The notes below the pieces were generated by a model. It was not told the DNA's origin. It worked only from the letters and a program-made list of their open reading frames with translations, and searched no databases. Made by a program: the position numbers and the translations under genes. 64,000 nt of DNA. It comes from Polycladidibacter hongkongensis (GTDB taxonomy: Bacteria > Pseudomonadota > Alphaproteobacteria > Rhizobiales > Stappiaceae). Positions 34,646 through 44,418 of this stretch are shown piece after piece. The DNA lies in NCBI RefSeq assembly GCF_001561995.1, contig NZ_LLWC01000022.1, forward strand, positions 248,001 through 312,000, in the 5' to 3' direction. How positions within the stretch are numbered: position 1 is the first letter of the stretch; each line of letters opens with the position of its first letter.

Positions 34646-35611
34646 ATGCTTATAAACCAAAGCGCCCCGCCCGGGGCCAAAATCGCAGTTATCGGCGCAA
34701 TCCATCTGGATCGCATTGCCCATGCTGTTGTTCCAATACTACAAGATACCTCCACACCCGGCAGTATCGAGCCCAAGCCCGGTGGCGTTGCCACCAACAT
34801 CTCTCGGGCTCTTGCGCGCTTGCAACAAGCTCCGGCCTTAATCGGCTGCCTTGGAGCAGATGCAGATGGCCGCTTCCTGATGGAAAACCTTGCCCAATCC
34901 GGCGTAGATACCGCAGGTATCAATATGCTGGAGGACCAGCGCACCGGCTCCTATCTTGCTCTGCATCAGCCAGATGGCGAGCTCTTCGCCGCTATTGCTG
35001 ATAGCGAGATAACCGCAAGCATCCCGCTGCCTAGCCAGCATCACCTGCCGGCTAAATTGCAAGACGCGCAAATCTGGCTATGCGAAACCAATCTGGAGCC
35101 AAGCTACCTGCAGGCCCTTGCCGCGTGTAAGGGGAAACGCCTGTTGGCAGCTGATACGGTTTCCATCGCCAAAGCGCCTCGCTTGCGACCACTTCTGCCC
35201 TATCTGGATCTCCTGTTCACCAACAAGGCCGAGGCCGCAGCTCTACTTGATCTGCCGCAGGAAACAGGGACAGAAGAGCTCGCCAGCACGCTTGCCGCCA
35301 AAGGCTGTGGTACCGTTGCCATCACCAACAGCAGCAAACCGCTCACGCTTTATGCAGCTGGTCAATTGAGCAACTTACCGGTGCTGCCCGCAAATATCGT
35401 TGATGTAACAGGTGCGGGTGATGCGTTCATCGCCGGGTTTCTTGCCGCTTTTGCCAGCGATAACAAGGACCCGCACCGCGCCGCCTACCATGGCCTTACA
35501 GCCTCGGCCATTGCCGTGGAGGCCACAGGTGCCGCACCCACCAGCTTATCGCAGGACGCCATTCAAAAGCGCCTCGCCGACCACATCTCCACCTTGGAAC
35601 AATCCCTATAA
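34646..35611 (+). CDS. psuK: PfkB-family carbohydrate kinase, probable pseudouridine kinase
   Basis: This 321-residue ribokinase-family enzyme opens with IAVIGAIHLDRIAHA, has KPGGVATNISRALARL near residue 50, and the catalytic-Asp motif DVTGAGDAFIAGFLAAF near residue 253. It is 19 bases ahead of psuG, and the PsuK/PsuG pairing is well known: PsuK phosphorylates pseudouridine at the 5' position. The symbol rests on that neighbour; a kinase for another sugar cannot be excluded. A 223-base gap separates it from M81 copy B, so it may have its own promoter. Confidence 0.82.
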   Translation: MLINQSAPPGAKIAVIGAIHLDRIAHAVVPILQDTSTPGSIEPKPGGVATNISRALARLQQAPALIGCLGADADGRFLMENLAQSGVDTAGINMLEDQRTGSYLALHQPDGELFAAIADSEITASIPLPSQHHLPAKLQDAQIWLCETNLEPSYLQALAACKGKRLLAADTVSIAKAPRLRPLLPYLDLLFTNKAEAAALLDLPQETGTEELASTLAAKGCGTVAITNSSKPLTLYAAGQLSNLPVLPANIVDVTGAGDAFIAGFLAAFASDNKDPHRAAYHGLTASAIAVEATGAAPTSLSQDAIQKRLADHISTLEQSL

Positions 35612-35630
35612 AACGCCCCGGAGCAAAACA

Positions 35631-36533
35631 ATGAAAATCGAATACTCCAAAGAAGTCGCAGAAGCACTGGCCAGCGGTTCCCCTGTTGTCGCACTGGAAT
35701 CCACCATTATCACCCATGGCATGCCCTATCCGCAAAACGTAGAGACCGCTCGCGAGGTAGAGCAGCTCATCCGCGACAATGGCGCCGTACCTGCCACCAT
35801 CGCAGTACTAAAAGGCCAGCTGCATGTAGGCCTGGAAGATGCTGAACTTGAAGAGCTGGCACAGGCAAAAGACGTGATGAAATGCTCACGCGCTGATCTT
35901 ACCTTCGCCATCGCCATGGGCCGCTATGGCTCCACCACTGTTGCTGCAACCATGATGGCCGCTCATGCAGCCGGTATCCGTGTGTTTGCGACTGGTGGGA
36001 TCGGCGGCGTTCACCGCGACGCGGAAGAAAGCTTCGACATCTCTGCCGATCTGGATGAACTTAGCCGCACGCCGGTATGCGTTATCGCAGCAGGTGCCAA
36101 GGCGCTTCTGGACCTGCCAAAAACCATGGAGGTTTTGGAGACGCGCGGCGTGCCGGTCATCTCCTACGGTGTGGATGAGCTACCCGCATTCTGGTCCCGC
36201 ACAAGCGGAATCAAAGCACCGACCCGCCTCGATAGCGCGGCGGACATTGCCAAGCTTCTTAAAGCACGCGGCGAATTCGGTGGCCACGGCGGTGAGCTGA
36301 TCGCAAACCCGGTCCCGCAAGAAGACGAGATTCCAGCGGAAGAAATGATCGGCTTTATCGAAGCTTCCCTCAAGGCTGCAGAAGAAAAAGGCATCAAAGC
36401 AAAAGAGGTTACCCCGTTTATCCTCGGCCACATCTTCAAAATCACCAAAGGGCGTTCCCTTGTCACCAATATCGCACTGGTGAAAAATAATGCCCGTTTG
36501 GCCGCACAAATCGCAAGTGAGTACACCCGCTAG
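35631..36533 (+). CDS. psuG: pseudouridine-5'-phosphate glycosidase
   Basis: This 300-residue enzyme matches PsuG along its full length. The catalytic residues are present: Glu in VALESTIITHGMPYPQN, Lys in VMKCSRADL and the Schiff-base Lys in IAAGAKALLD. ATGGIGGVHR and FDISADLDEL are family-typical. It cleaves the C-C glycosidic bond of pseudouridine 5'-phosphate to uracil and ribose 5-phosphate. CGGAG lies 7 bases before the start chosen; the frame is open upstream inside the kinase gene. With the kinase it makes a complete pseudouridine salvage unit. Confidence 0.95.
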   Translation: MKIEYSKEVAEALASGSPVVALESTIITHGMPYPQNVETAREVEQLIRDNGAVPATIAVLKGQLHVGLEDAELEELAQAKDVMKCSRADLTFAIAMGRYGSTTVAATMMAAHAAGIRVFATGGIGGVHRDAEESFDISADLDELSRTPVCVIAAGAKALLDLPKTMEVLETRGVPVISYGVDELPAFWSRTSGIKAPTRLDSAADIAKLLKARGEFGGHGGELIANPVPQEDEIPAEEMIGFIEASLKAAEEKGIKAKEVTPFILGHIFKITKGRSLVTNIALVKNNARLAAQIASEYTR

Positions 36534-36580
36534 CAACAGACAGACACGCTAGGCAACGTCGACAAAGCCAATGCGATCAA

Positions 36581-36609
36581 AAAAATGCCAAGGGGCACAG
36601 TCCCTTGGC
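36581..36609. terminator. inverted repeat after psuG
   Basis: An 8-bp perfect stem (36587-36594 with 36602-36609) has a 7-base loop. The T-run lies only on the minus-strand side, where no gene reads into it, so it may be a weak or rho-assisted end of the psuK-psuG message. Confidence 0.5.
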
Positions 36610-36805
36610 TTACATCGCACAAGAAAACACCTAGGATTTTACTAAAGCAACTTAAAGCACTACTAAAACAATTGATCCCTAAAATACCTCTGGTACAATC
36701 TTTGGGTCGCCGCAATAAAGCAAGCAGCATTACCCGATGGCTTGCAGCTGGCGACAACACGATATATTACGAAAAACAATAACTACCGACTCAGGATACT
36801 GAATA

Positions 36806-37291
36806 ATGCGCAAACTGGTCGCCCTCGTGCTCCTTTTAGCTGTGGCAGCTTGCCAGTCTTCCACCAGCCGCCGTCCATCTGCAAACCTTGCGAGTGAGCG
36901 TCATCAGGAAGGCACGCAGTCCATCATAGTCGCAGCGTCACCTGAGCAGGTCCGCACAGCGCTCATCGCAAGCGCAGAGGAACGTGGCACCATTATCACC
37001 CGCGATGAAGCGAATATGGTCATCATGGAAAATGCGCTCTCTCGCAAAAACGATGTACTTGACGCGGAGTTTGGTCCTTCGGACAAGGGGGAGCGCGTGG
37101 TGCGGGTGCGTTTGCGTTTTTCTGGCAGCCCGTGTCGCACGCTTGTTGTTCAAGACCTTGCGCTGCTTAACAACGCCTACACCGACAAGGAGCAGTCCTT
37201 CCAGCTTCCAGGTGACGCGAACACGCAGTCCAGCCTTTTTGGTCTAAAAAGCAAAGCGGAAGCCACATCAACTTGCGCACCTGCCGTGTAA
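36806..37291 (+). CDS. small putative lipoprotein
   Basis: This 161-residue protein has a lipoprotein signal peptide (MRKLVALVLLLAVAAC; Cys16 is the probable lipidated residue). The rest is soluble, with an alpha/beta segment (SIIVAASPEQVRTALIASAEERGTIITRDEANMVIMENAL) and a final Cys near the C-terminus. Two more cysteines (FSGSPCRT and STCAPAV) could form a disulphide. I do not recognise a family with confidence. It stands alone, between psuG and cckA. Confidence 0.65.
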   Translation: MRKLVALVLLLAVAACQSSTSRRPSANLASERHQEGTQSIIVAASPEQVRTALIASAEERGTIITRDEANMVIMENALSRKNDVLDAEFGPSDKGERVVRVRLRFSGSPCRTLVVQDLALLNNAYTDKEQSFQLPGDANTQSSLFGLKSKAEATSTCAPAV

Positions 37292-37819
37292 AGGGGCGAA
37301 CCGCACAGCATTAATTCTTCAGATGGTGTGGAACGAGCCGCTTCCACACCCAATGCCTGCAAACGCAAACATCTTCGAACACTTTAAAAAGCGGCTAGCG
37401 CAATGCCGCAGCTTGTTTTGTGGCCCTCAGTTCCAAGCGGTTTCTAGTCCGACAGTGTTCACACCTATCTGGCAACTTGCCAAAAGCTATGATTACCAAA
37501 CCTGCAGAAGCACTTCCGCGCACTTTACAAGAAACGAATTACAGCACGAGTACGTTGACGAACCACCTGTAACGAGAATTTCGTCTCGCGAAATGTAGGA
37601 CAAAAACACGGCAAGGCTTTACGAGCAGGCCTCCTACAGCAATTGTATCTCGAGACTACAAATGTCGCTAGAGCTTCACTCAAAACGCGCATTGTCCTGC
37701 CTGCAAGCTTTAGACGCGGCGAAGACCTTGCACAGCTCCCAAGCAGACACGATCACAAAGCGTGAGTGCAATCGCATCTTACTCCATGAAGCGGAGCCCA
37801 CTCAAACAGCAGCAACCAC
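37292..37819. other. 528-bp intergenic region between the lipoprotein gene and cckA
   Basis: The inverted repeat at 37325-37350 is the only clear structure. Open frames here have no ribosome sites or recognisable products. Since cckA ends at 37820 on the minus strand, both flanking genes converge on this stretch. Confidence 0.5.
37325..37350. repeat. perfect inverted repeat after the lipoprotein gene
   Basis: A 9-bp perfect stem (GGTGTGGAA with TTCCACACC) has an 8-base loop, 34 bases past the stop. There is no T-run on either strand, so termination is possible but not supported. Confidence 0.45.
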
Positions 37820-40357
37820 TTACTCGGCAAGCACTTCCTTTACTGTGGTCGCCAACTGTTTCAACGTGAAAGGTTTTGGCAGGAAATTGAATGTCTCCTC
37901 GGCAGGAAGGTTTTTCTCGAAAGCCTCCTCCGCATAACCAGATACAAAAATGATTTTCAAATCCGGTTGCATTTTTCGCAGTTCAACAAGCAGGCTTGGA
38001 CCGTCCATTTCGGGCATCACGACGTCAGAAACCACCAGATCCATAGCCCCCCCCTCCTCTTCCATTACCTCAAGAGCTTCTGTACCACTGCCTGCCTCGA
38101 ATACCTCATAGCCACGTGAGCTTAGCGCCCGCGCTGCAAATGCGCGCACAGCTTCTTCATCTTCAACGAGCAAAATTCGCGCCGAACCGGTAAGATCCGC
38201 TACCTTTTGCGGCTCCGCCTTTTTCTCGGCTTCCAAATGTTTTTCAGGGGCAGCAAAGCGTGGCAACAGAATTCTGAAGCAAGTCCCCTCACCTTCCTTA
38301 CTTTCACAAAAGATGTATCCACCTGTCTGCTTCACAATACCGTAAACAGTCGATAGCCCCAATCCGGTACCCTTACCCACCTCTTTGGTCGAGAAGAATG
38401 GCTCGAAGATCTTTTCCCGCACCTGCGCGCTCATGCCATGGCCACTGTCTGACACCTCGATCATCACATAATCGCCCTTTGGCACAATCTGTGCCTGCTC
38501 CATGCCAGCAACGCCGCTTTCATCAACATTGGCAGTAAGGACACGAACCTCCCCCCCTTCCGGCATGGCATCGCGGGCATTCACAGCCAAGTTCATGATC
38601 ACCTGCTCAAGCTGGTTTACATCAGCCATCACCGGCCACAAGTCTCTCCCATGCACCACTTTGAGCTCGATTTTCTCACCAAGAAGACGATTGAGCAAAA
38701 TATCCAAATCTGCCAAAACATCACCAAGAACCAGTTCTTTAGGCCGCAAGGTCTGCCGCCGTGAGAAGGCCAGCAACTGGCGCACAAGCCCAGCCGCCCG
38801 GTTCGCATTCTGCTTGATGTTCATGATGTCAGGGAATGCCGGATCAGTGGGGCGGTGGCTGGCAAGTAGCAAATCGGAGAAGCCAATAATCGCAGTCAGT
38901 ACATTGTTAAAGTCATGCGCTACGCCGCCTGCCAGCTGGCCGATGGCTTGCATCTTTTGGCTCTGGGCAAATTGCTCCTCTAGCGCCCGCTGCTGTGTGG
39001 TTTCCAGCGCATAAACAACTGCTACTTCCTGGCCATCGTCCTGCTCATCAATCGCACACACATAACAGGTTGCCGAACGTTGCCGCCCCTCTACTTCCAT
39101 TGAAACTTCGACAGGTGGAATATCCCCTTGTCCTGCCTTGGCAGCTTCAAGAGCTGTCGAAAATCCCCTGCTTGCATCGCCACCAATGAGCGTAGCAAAG
39201 GGCTGCCCCTCGACCCCTTGCACATTGTCTTGCATAAGCTTCAAGAACCGCCCATTGTGACGCACAACCGCGCCAGAAGCAGACAGGGTTGCAATCGCAA
39301 TTGGGGAATTATTAAAGAAACGGGCAAACCGCACCTCCGCCGCGCGCAAGGCCTCCTCATCCTGACGCCCTTCAAGCCGCGTGAGTACCAAAGTACGGCT
39401 ATCCCCTGCCATACCATCGACACCAAACGGCACCTGATGCACCAAACGAACCGGAATGGTTTTGCCACCGCGCCCAACAAGGTCAAGATCAAAGCTTTGC
39501 GTTTTTACCTCGCCCTCTTCGCCGCTCATGGAGCTAAGCAACGCGGCGCCGTCTCCGTGCACCATCTGCGACAATGCAAGCGACCCATCACTGGAGCTGG
39601 CCAAGTCATGCCCAAGCCAAGTAGCCAATGTTGCGTTCAGATAAACAATTCGCCCCTGCCCATTCACCGAGAAAAAGCCGCCGGGCGCGTGATCTAAAAA
39701 ATTGATAACCTTCTGCAACTCTTGAAAGGAATTTTCTTGTGCATCCCTCTCACTGCTGATGTCGCGCAGCTGCCAAATGCTGTGCACCTCGCCCCGTGTT
39801 GCTACCCTTTGCATTGGCCGCACACCTACACGATACCAATGCGGCTGGCGCACCAAACCGCTAACGGCATAGGGTAAGCGTATTTCCTCTTCTGCTTGGC
39901 GCCCTTCCCGCTGTGCTTGAGCAAGTCGAAACATCGCATCTGCAGCATCCGGGTCAGCTGAAAACAGCCGTGCAACACTGCGCAACTCGCCGTGGGCGGG
40001 CTGACCACTCATCCGCGCGTAGGCAGGGTTGGTGTAGACGATACGTCCGTCGCTGTCGCACAGCACCACGCCATCCTCAAGGCTATTCAGATAAGCTTCC
40101 CCCCACTCAGGTGCGCTTACTTGCTCTCCAAACCGCAACAGGCCAACTGCATAGGCAAACAGCGCAGCAACGCCCACAAGCGCGAGCACGCCCAACAATC
40201 CGTAAAGATAAGGTTCTGCAACCTGCAGCCCCAGAAGCGCCAAAAGCGCCACAGCTCCGCCAAGCATAATGCAAAGTCCGGCCAGCATTACAAAACTCCC
40301 CGCACGTGGTGCAGTTGCCGCCAGATCTCCAATGCCGTCTTGCTGCGCGTTACCCAT
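37820..40357 (-). CDS. cckA: CckA-type hybrid histidine kinase
   Basis: This 845-residue membrane kinase has two N-terminal TM segments (about residues 20-70). PAS domains follow ([27 protein letters not shown] and two further units). The HisKA box is [24 protein letters not shown] with its phosphorylated His, then an HATPase domain ([20 protein letters not shown]) and a C-terminal receiver with [12 protein letters not shown]. This is the CckA arrangement. CckA feeds phosphate through ChpT to CtrA, controlling cell cycle and flagellar genes in Alphaproteobacteria. I chose MGNAQQDG as start (GAGGTG ahead); it is 65 bases after flhB on the same strand. Confidence 0.92.
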   Translation of the reverse strand: MGNAQQDGIGDLAATAPRAGSFVMLAGLCIMLGGAVALLALLGLQVAEPYLYGLLGVLALVGVAALFAYAVGLLRFGEQVSAPEWGEAYLNSLEDGVVLCDSDGRIVYTNPAYARMSGQPAHGELRSVARLFSADPDAADAMFRLAQAQREGRQAEEEIRLPYAVSGLVRQPHWYRVGVRPMQRVATRGEVHSIWQLRDISSERDAQENSFQELQKVINFLDHAPGGFFSVNGQGRIVYLNATLATWLGHDLASSSDGSLALSQMVHGDGAALLSSMSGEEGEVKTQSFDLDLVGRGGKTIPVRLVHQVPFGVDGMAGDSRTLVLTRLEGRQDEEALRAAEVRFARFFNNSPIAIATLSASGAVVRHNGRFLKLMQDNVQGVEGQPFATLIGGDASRGFSTALEAAKAGQGDIPPVEVSMEVEGRQRSATCYVCAIDEQDDGQEVAVVYALETTQQRALEEQFAQSQKMQAIGQLAGGVAHDFNNVLTAIIGFSDLLLASHRPTDPAFPDIMNIKQNANRAAGLVRQLLAFSRRQTLRPKELVLGDVLADLDILLNRLLGEKIELKVVHGRDLWPVMADVNQLEQVIMNLAVNARDAMPEGGEVRVLTANVDESGVAGMEQAQIVPKGDYVMIEVSDSGHGMSAQVREKIFEPFFSTKEVGKGTGLGLSTVYGIVKQTGGYIFCESKEGEGTCFRILLPRFAAPEKHLEAEKKAEPQKVADLTGSARILLVEDEEAVRAFAARALSSRGYEVFEAGSGTEALEVMEEEGGAMDLVVSDVVMPEMDGPSLLVELRKMQPDLKIIFVSGYAEEAFEKNLPAEETFNFLPKPFTLKQLATTVKEVLAE

Positions 40358-40422
40358 TGCCACCTCAGAATTACCTGTCTTTAACCACAGGTGATAAAAC
40401 CGCCCGAAAAGCAAGCGAAACC

Positions 40423-41499
40423 CTAAGGACGCTGCCCACCCTTATTCTTCAGCTGCATGACATAGCCAATCACCTTTGCCACCGCTTCAAAATGTTCTTC
40501 CGGAACCAACTCGTCCAAATCCATCGCCGCATGCAGTGTCCGCGCCAAAGGCGGGTTCTCCACCACTGGCACCTGCGCGTCTTCGGCAACCCGGCGGATA
40601 CGCAGCGCCAGCGCGTCAACACCCTTTGCCACACACTTAGGCGCGCCCATACCCTCTTCATAGTGCAATGCCACCGCGTAGTGCGTCGGGTTGGCAATTA
40701 CCACTGTCGCCTCAGGTACAGCGCTCATCATCCTATGGCGAGAGCGCATAACCCGCAATTCACGAATCTTCGCCTTAATTTGCGGATCACCTTCTGCCTG
40801 CTTGTATTCCTCTTTAATTTCCCGGCGCGTCATCCGTTGTTTTTTAAACCACTTTTGCCGCTGCCAAAGGTAGTCTACGCCCGCAATCACCGTCATCACC
40901 GCAAGGATGGCACCAATCAGCTGCAGCGACAATTCTTTAGTTTCCTCAAGCAAAAGTCGCAGGTCCCGAAAAACCAGAGTGTCCAACACCCGTCGCTGCG
41001 GCCACAACACCAGCCCCATCAATCCCGCAACCACGAGAATCTTGACAAGACCCTTGAGAAAGTTCGCCAAGCTTTCTTGAGAGAACAATCGCTTGAGGCC
41101 TTTTAAAGGTGAAACTTTCTCCAACTTTGGTTTCAGCCGCTCGCTAGACCAAATCGGCTTATGCTGGATCAGGTTGCCCGCCATCGCAAACAGCAACATC
41201 ACCGCCATTGGCGCGGCAATAATCGCCAATAGCGCCGGTCCAAGATCGCGCCAGAGCAACACCAAAGCAGGTCCATCAAGCCGCATTTGTCCTGCCTTAT
41301 CAAAAAAGTTCTCTAGCAGCCCAGAAAGCGATCCAGCGGTACGATCTGCCAGAAAAGTCATCGCCATCGCGGTGCCCAAAACGGCAAACCAAGTGCTCAC
41401 CTCTTGCGATTTGGGAACGTCCCCTTTCTCATGCGCGTCATCAAGGCGCTTTTGCGTGGGCTCCTCGGTCTTTTCTGAATCGTCACTATCTTCGGCCAT
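40423..41499 (-). CDS. flhB: flagellar export gate protein FlhB
   Basis: This 358-residue protein has four TM segments and the autocleavage motif NPTH (VVIANPTHYAVAL, about residue 270) that switches export from rod/hook to filament substrates. The N-terminus (DDSEKTEEPTQKRLDDAHEKGDVPKSQEV) is typical. It belongs to the flagellar type III export apparatus in the inner membrane and is 8 bases downstream of fliR. Confidence 0.97.
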   Translation of the reverse strand: MAEDSDDSEKTEEPTQKRLDDAHEKGDVPKSQEVSTWFAVLGTAMAMTFLADRTAGSLSGLLENFFDKAGQMRLDGPALVLLWRDLGPALLAIIAAPMAVMLLFAMAGNLIQHKPIWSSERLKPKLEKVSPLKGLKRLFSQESLANFLKGLVKILVVAGLMGLVLWPQRRVLDTLVFRDLRLLLEETKELSLQLIGAILAVMTVIAGVDYLWQRQKWFKKQRMTRREIKEEYKQAEGDPQIKAKIRELRVMRSRHRMMSAVPEATVVIANPTHYAVALHYEEGMGAPKCVAKGVDALALRIRRVAEDAQVPVVENPPLARTLHAAMDLDELVPEEHFEAVAKVIGYVMQLKNKGGQRP

Positions 41500-41507
41500 T
41501 TCCGCTC

Positions 41508-42281
41508 CTAGTTCGCCAAAAACGGCGAGAGCACCGCCTCATACTGCTGCAAGTACCACCCCATTAAGGTCGAGAGAAGCAACATTAGCAAGGTAAACCC
41601 GGCCAGAATAGCCACCGGCATCGCAACAAAGAAAATCTGCAACTGCGGCATCAGCTTGTTTAACAGCCCAAGCCCAAAGTAAAACACGAGCCCAAACAGG
41701 ATAAACGGCGCCCCGATATGCGCCGCAATCACAAAGACATGACTGACAGTATCCACCGCCATGTGTGCCATATCTCCCACCGGTAGAATTCGACCGGGAG
41801 GAAACAAGGTAAAGCTGTCATGAATACCGGCGATAATCACATAGTGGAGATTAGTCGCCAGTACTAGCGTTGTTCCCAGCATCGCCAGAAAACTGCCAAC
41901 CATAGCGCCTTGCTCGCCAAAGTTGGTCATATCACCACCCATCGCAAACGCCAGACCGCTCTGATTGGCGATAATGGCCCCCGCCGTTTGCAGGGCGTAC
42001 GCAATCAAGCGCATCCCCAGCCCGACAAAAAAACCCAGCACCAACTCTAAAAACAAATAGCGCAGCAACACCGGCAACTGTTGCAATTCGCCAAGCGGGT
42101 ACAGCGGCTGTACTAGTGGATACAGCACATAACACAGCATTAACGCCACAATCAGCCGGATACGCACGGGTATCGCCCGCTCGCCAAACACCGGCACCAA
42201 CATAATCATGGTGCCCACACGGGCAAAAACTAAAAAGAACACTGCAGTAAAAGCAGAAAGGAAGCTTAGGTCTATCTCCAC
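41508..42281 (-). CDS. fliR: flagellar export gate protein FliR
   Basis: This 257-residue membrane protein has about six hydrophobic segments and family features (FARVGTMIMLVPVFGERAIPVRIRL near the N-terminus, then FFVGLGMRLIAYALQTAGAIIANQ). It forms part of the FliPQR export channel. It lies between fliQ and flhB on the same strand. Confidence 0.95.
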   Translation of the reverse strand: MEIDLSFLSAFTAVFFLVFARVGTMIMLVPVFGERAIPVRIRLIVALMLCYVLYPLVQPLYPLGELQQLPVLLRYLFLELVLGFFVGLGMRLIAYALQTAGAIIANQSGLAFAMGGDMTNFGEQGAMVGSFLAMLGTTLVLATNLHYVIIAGIHDSFTLFPPGRILPVGDMAHMAVDTVSHVFVIAAHIGAPFILFGLVFYFGLGLLNKLMPQLQIFFVAMPVAILAGFTLLMLLLSTLMGWYLQQYEAVLSPFLAN

Positions 42282-42340
42282 TCAGCCTCCCTCACCTTGA
42301 TGCCGCCAGCCTCCACGTGCCTCAACCCGTCTACCATAGG

Positions 42341-42607
42341 CTAAAATCCGGAAACTATTAGCTGCGATATCTGCTCGGTGAAGGAACCAAGCACGGAACC
42401 CATAAATGGGAATGCTACCAAAAGTGCAAGAAAAATAGAGATAATTTTTGGAACAAACACCAAGGTCTGCTCCTGAATTTGGGTGAGCGCTTGGAACAGC
42501 GCTACAATCACCCCGACAACCAAACCGACCAGCAGCACCGGAACAGACAGCTTAATCAAAGTCCAGATGCCACTGGAGGCAATATCTAGAACTTCCGCGC
42601 CTGTCAT
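42341..42607 (-). CDS. fliQ: flagellar export gate protein FliQ
   Basis: This 88-residue protein has two TM helices (KLSVPVLLVGLVVGVIVALFQALTQIQEQTLVFVPKI, then IFLALLVAFPFMGSVLGSF), the normal FliQ size and motif. It assembles with FliP and FliR into the export channel. Confidence 0.96.
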   Translation of the reverse strand: MTGAEVLDIASSGIWTLIKLSVPVLLVGLVVGVIVALFQALTQIQEQTLVFVPKIISIFLALLVAFPFMGSVLGSFTEQISQLIVSGF

Positions 42608-42669
42608 TCACTTGTCCCGCTTGTTGCTCGCGCAGCCTCAAGCCCTACCTTCGCAGCAAGGCAAAACCG

Positions 42670-42990
42670 TTAGATCGGCATGCGCATAATCTCTTCATAA
42701 GCAGAGATCACCTTATCACGCACCGAAACCACAGTCTCCATGGCGACCTCGGTTTCTGCCACTGCAGTCACCACATCCACAACATTGGCGCGCCCTTCAA
42801 CCAGATTAAGCGCCTGCGCCTCTGTTGCTTGCCCACCCTCGCGCACTTCGGCAATAGCCGACTTCACAAGATTGTCAAAACCAGCGGAGCTTAAGCCCGT
42901 GGTGCCGGCAGCGCTTTGCCCTTCACCGCCCTTGTTAACCAATCCAGCAACCGCGCTATACGCATTTGCAGCAAGTGAGGCATTTGCCAT
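42670..42990 (-). CDS. fliE: flagellar hook-basal body protein FliE
   Basis: This 106-residue protein has the FliE pattern at its C-terminus (DNLVKSAIAEVREGGQATEAQALNLVEGRANVVDVVTAVAETEVAMETVVSVRDKVISAYEEIMRMPI). FliE joins the MS ring to the rod. It lies between flgC and fliQ on the same strand. Confidence 0.95.
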   Translation of the reverse strand: MANASLAANAYSAVAGLVNKGGEGQSAAGTTGLSSAGFDNLVKSAIAEVREGGQATEAQALNLVEGRANVVDVVTAVAETEVAMETVVSVRDKVISAYEEIMRMPI

Positions 42991-43056
42991 GTTATCTCTC
43001 CGTTAAAACCGCCAATGCGAGCTGGCACTTACATTTTTGATAGGCCACAGGGCCGC

Positions 43057-43467
43057 CTAACCCTTTAAGATATCCAATGTCCGCTGCACCATAGACCGGC
43101 TGGAGCGCACAACATTCAAATTGGCCTCATAAGAACGCTGCGCCTCGCGCATGTCCGCCAGCTCTATCATAGTGCTCACATTCGGTAGCTTGATGTAGCC
43201 CTTCGCATCAGCAGCAGGATGCGAGGGCTCATAGCGGGTCTCAAAATCGCTTTGATCACCCGCAACCTTGCCAAGTTTCACTAGCTCCGCCCCAACCTTG
43301 CGATCAAAATCACTTTCAAATGAAACCACCTTTCGCCGGTATGGCTCCGCCCCGGGCGTTGTCCCGGTGGAATCCGCATTAGCAATATTCTCAGCAATCA
43401 CCCGCATACGGCCCGTCTGCGCACGCAAACCAGAGGCAGCAATCTGAAGTGACTTCAAGAAATCCAT
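43057..43467 (-). CDS. flgC: flagellar proximal rod protein FlgC
   Basis: This 136-residue rod protein has the N-terminal flg_bb_rod motif (ASGLRAQTGRMRVIAENIANADSTGT) and a C-terminal helix (NLNVVRSSRSMVQRTLDILKG). It lies 66 bases ahead of fliE and 26 bases after flgB. Confidence 0.96.
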   Translation of the reverse strand: MDFLKSLQIAASGLRAQTGRMRVIAENIANADSTGTTPGAEPYRRKVVSFESDFDRKVGAELVKLGKVAGDQSDFETRYEPSHPAADAKGYIKLPNVSTMIELADMREAQRSYEANLNVVRSSRSMVQRTLDILKG

Positions 43468-43493
43468 TGGCTCTCTCCAAACCTACAAAAACC

Positions 43494-43946
43494 CTAGGCG
43501 CTACGGCGCAAAGCGGTCTTTAGTAATCCAAGTGAACGGGTGTAAAGGCTTGTTGCCATCTGATAATCCATTTGGTTCTGCGCCAGCTTCATCATCTGCT
43601 CTTCTAGAACCACGTCATTGCCGTCTGGTGTCACTTCAAGCCCGGCTTTTCGTGTCACGTCCTGCTGCATCTGTAACGCCCGGCGGGAAGAGACCTGCGC
43701 CAGTTGCGGACCAGAACCCAGATGGGCCTCATCAGTGCGAACCGGTTGCATTGTTGCCCCAGTTGTTCCGTTCTGCCCACGCGCGGCTTCCATCAGCCCC
43801 TCAAATTTATAGGCGCGCAAATCTTTGGCCTGATAGCCCGGCGTATCTGCATTGGCGATATTTTCCGCCAATACACCCTGACGGGTTTGATGCCACGCCA
43901 TCTTTTCTTTCAAGGCCTGAAACAGGGGCAAATCCGTAATAGCCAT
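43494..43946 (-). CDS. flgB: flagellar proximal rod protein FlgB
   Basis: This 150-residue rod protein has the motif LAENIANADTPGYQAKDLRAYKFEG near the N-terminus and a typical C-terminus (EEQMMKLAQNQMDYQMATSLYTRSLGLLKTALRR). I chose MAITDLPLF as start because GAAGAGGTG precedes it; the frame opens 15 codons earlier. It heads the minus-strand operon flgB-flgC-fliE-fliQ-fliR-flhB, possibly extending into cckA. Confidence 0.95.
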   Translation of the reverse strand: MAITDLPLFQALKEKMAWHQTRQGVLAENIANADTPGYQAKDLRAYKFEGLMEAARGQNGTTGATMQPVRTDEAHLGSGPQLAQVSSRRALQMQQDVTRKAGLEVTPDGNDVVLEEQMMKLAQNQMDYQMATSLYTRSLGLLKTALRRSA

Positions 43947-44418
43947 GTGCACACCTCTTCCAACCTGCGGTAAAGCGACTCTCATCCACACTCATCATAG
44001 GAAAATTTTGCCGCCCCCATGTGAGATAAATAGTTAATATTAACCATTATTAATCCAAGGAATCGCGGAAATACAAGCAATAGCTCCAATTTTCCCGCTT
44101 CCTCGTTAACCATTTTAGTGCCCGTGCCCAAAAGACCAGCTCAATGACACGGTAAAAACTACCCAGTCTTGACGGAACTCCCGTAGACGCCATTAATTAT
44201 CCATAATGTCGCGCCAGCTTCACTAAGTTTTCGTAATGTAAAATTGAAGGGTAAAATTTTAGAGATCTGCGCGCCACTCCTTTTGTTACGCTTGTCTTTG
44301 CCCCGCTGAAAGCCTAAAGAGAATACCTCTAGCTTATCGTTGGCCGGCGCCAAAACAGGCAGGGGCACCCGCGCCAACCAGCCACCGGCTAAACAACTTT
44401 TTGAGGACTAAACGATCC
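43947..44418. promoter_or_regulatory. 472-bp divergent flgB/fliO intergenic region with two TTAACCAT elements
   Basis: TTAACCAT occurs at 44040-44047 (within TTAA-CCATTAT-TAAT) and at 44106-44113. TTAA-N7-TTAA and TTAACCAT are the forms bound by the CtrA response regulator in Alphaproteobacteria. The region has no convincing gene: a 72-codon minus-strand frame at 44159-44377 has no family features. A sigma-54 site was not found here. Confidence 0.6.

Noticed and set aside
36585-36782. 65-codon plus-strand open frame between psuG and the lipoprotein gene
   Set aside because: It begins inside the post-psuG inverted repeat, has no ribosome site and no recognisable features.
37662-37937. 91-codon plus-strand open frame overlapping the end of cckA
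   Set aside because: It overlaps the receiver domain of cckA on the opposite strand and has no ribosome site or domain pattern.
44159-44377. 72-codon minus-strand open frame in the flgB/fliO gap
   Set aside because: No ribosome site or family features, and it lies in a region better explained as promoter DNA with CtrA-like elements.
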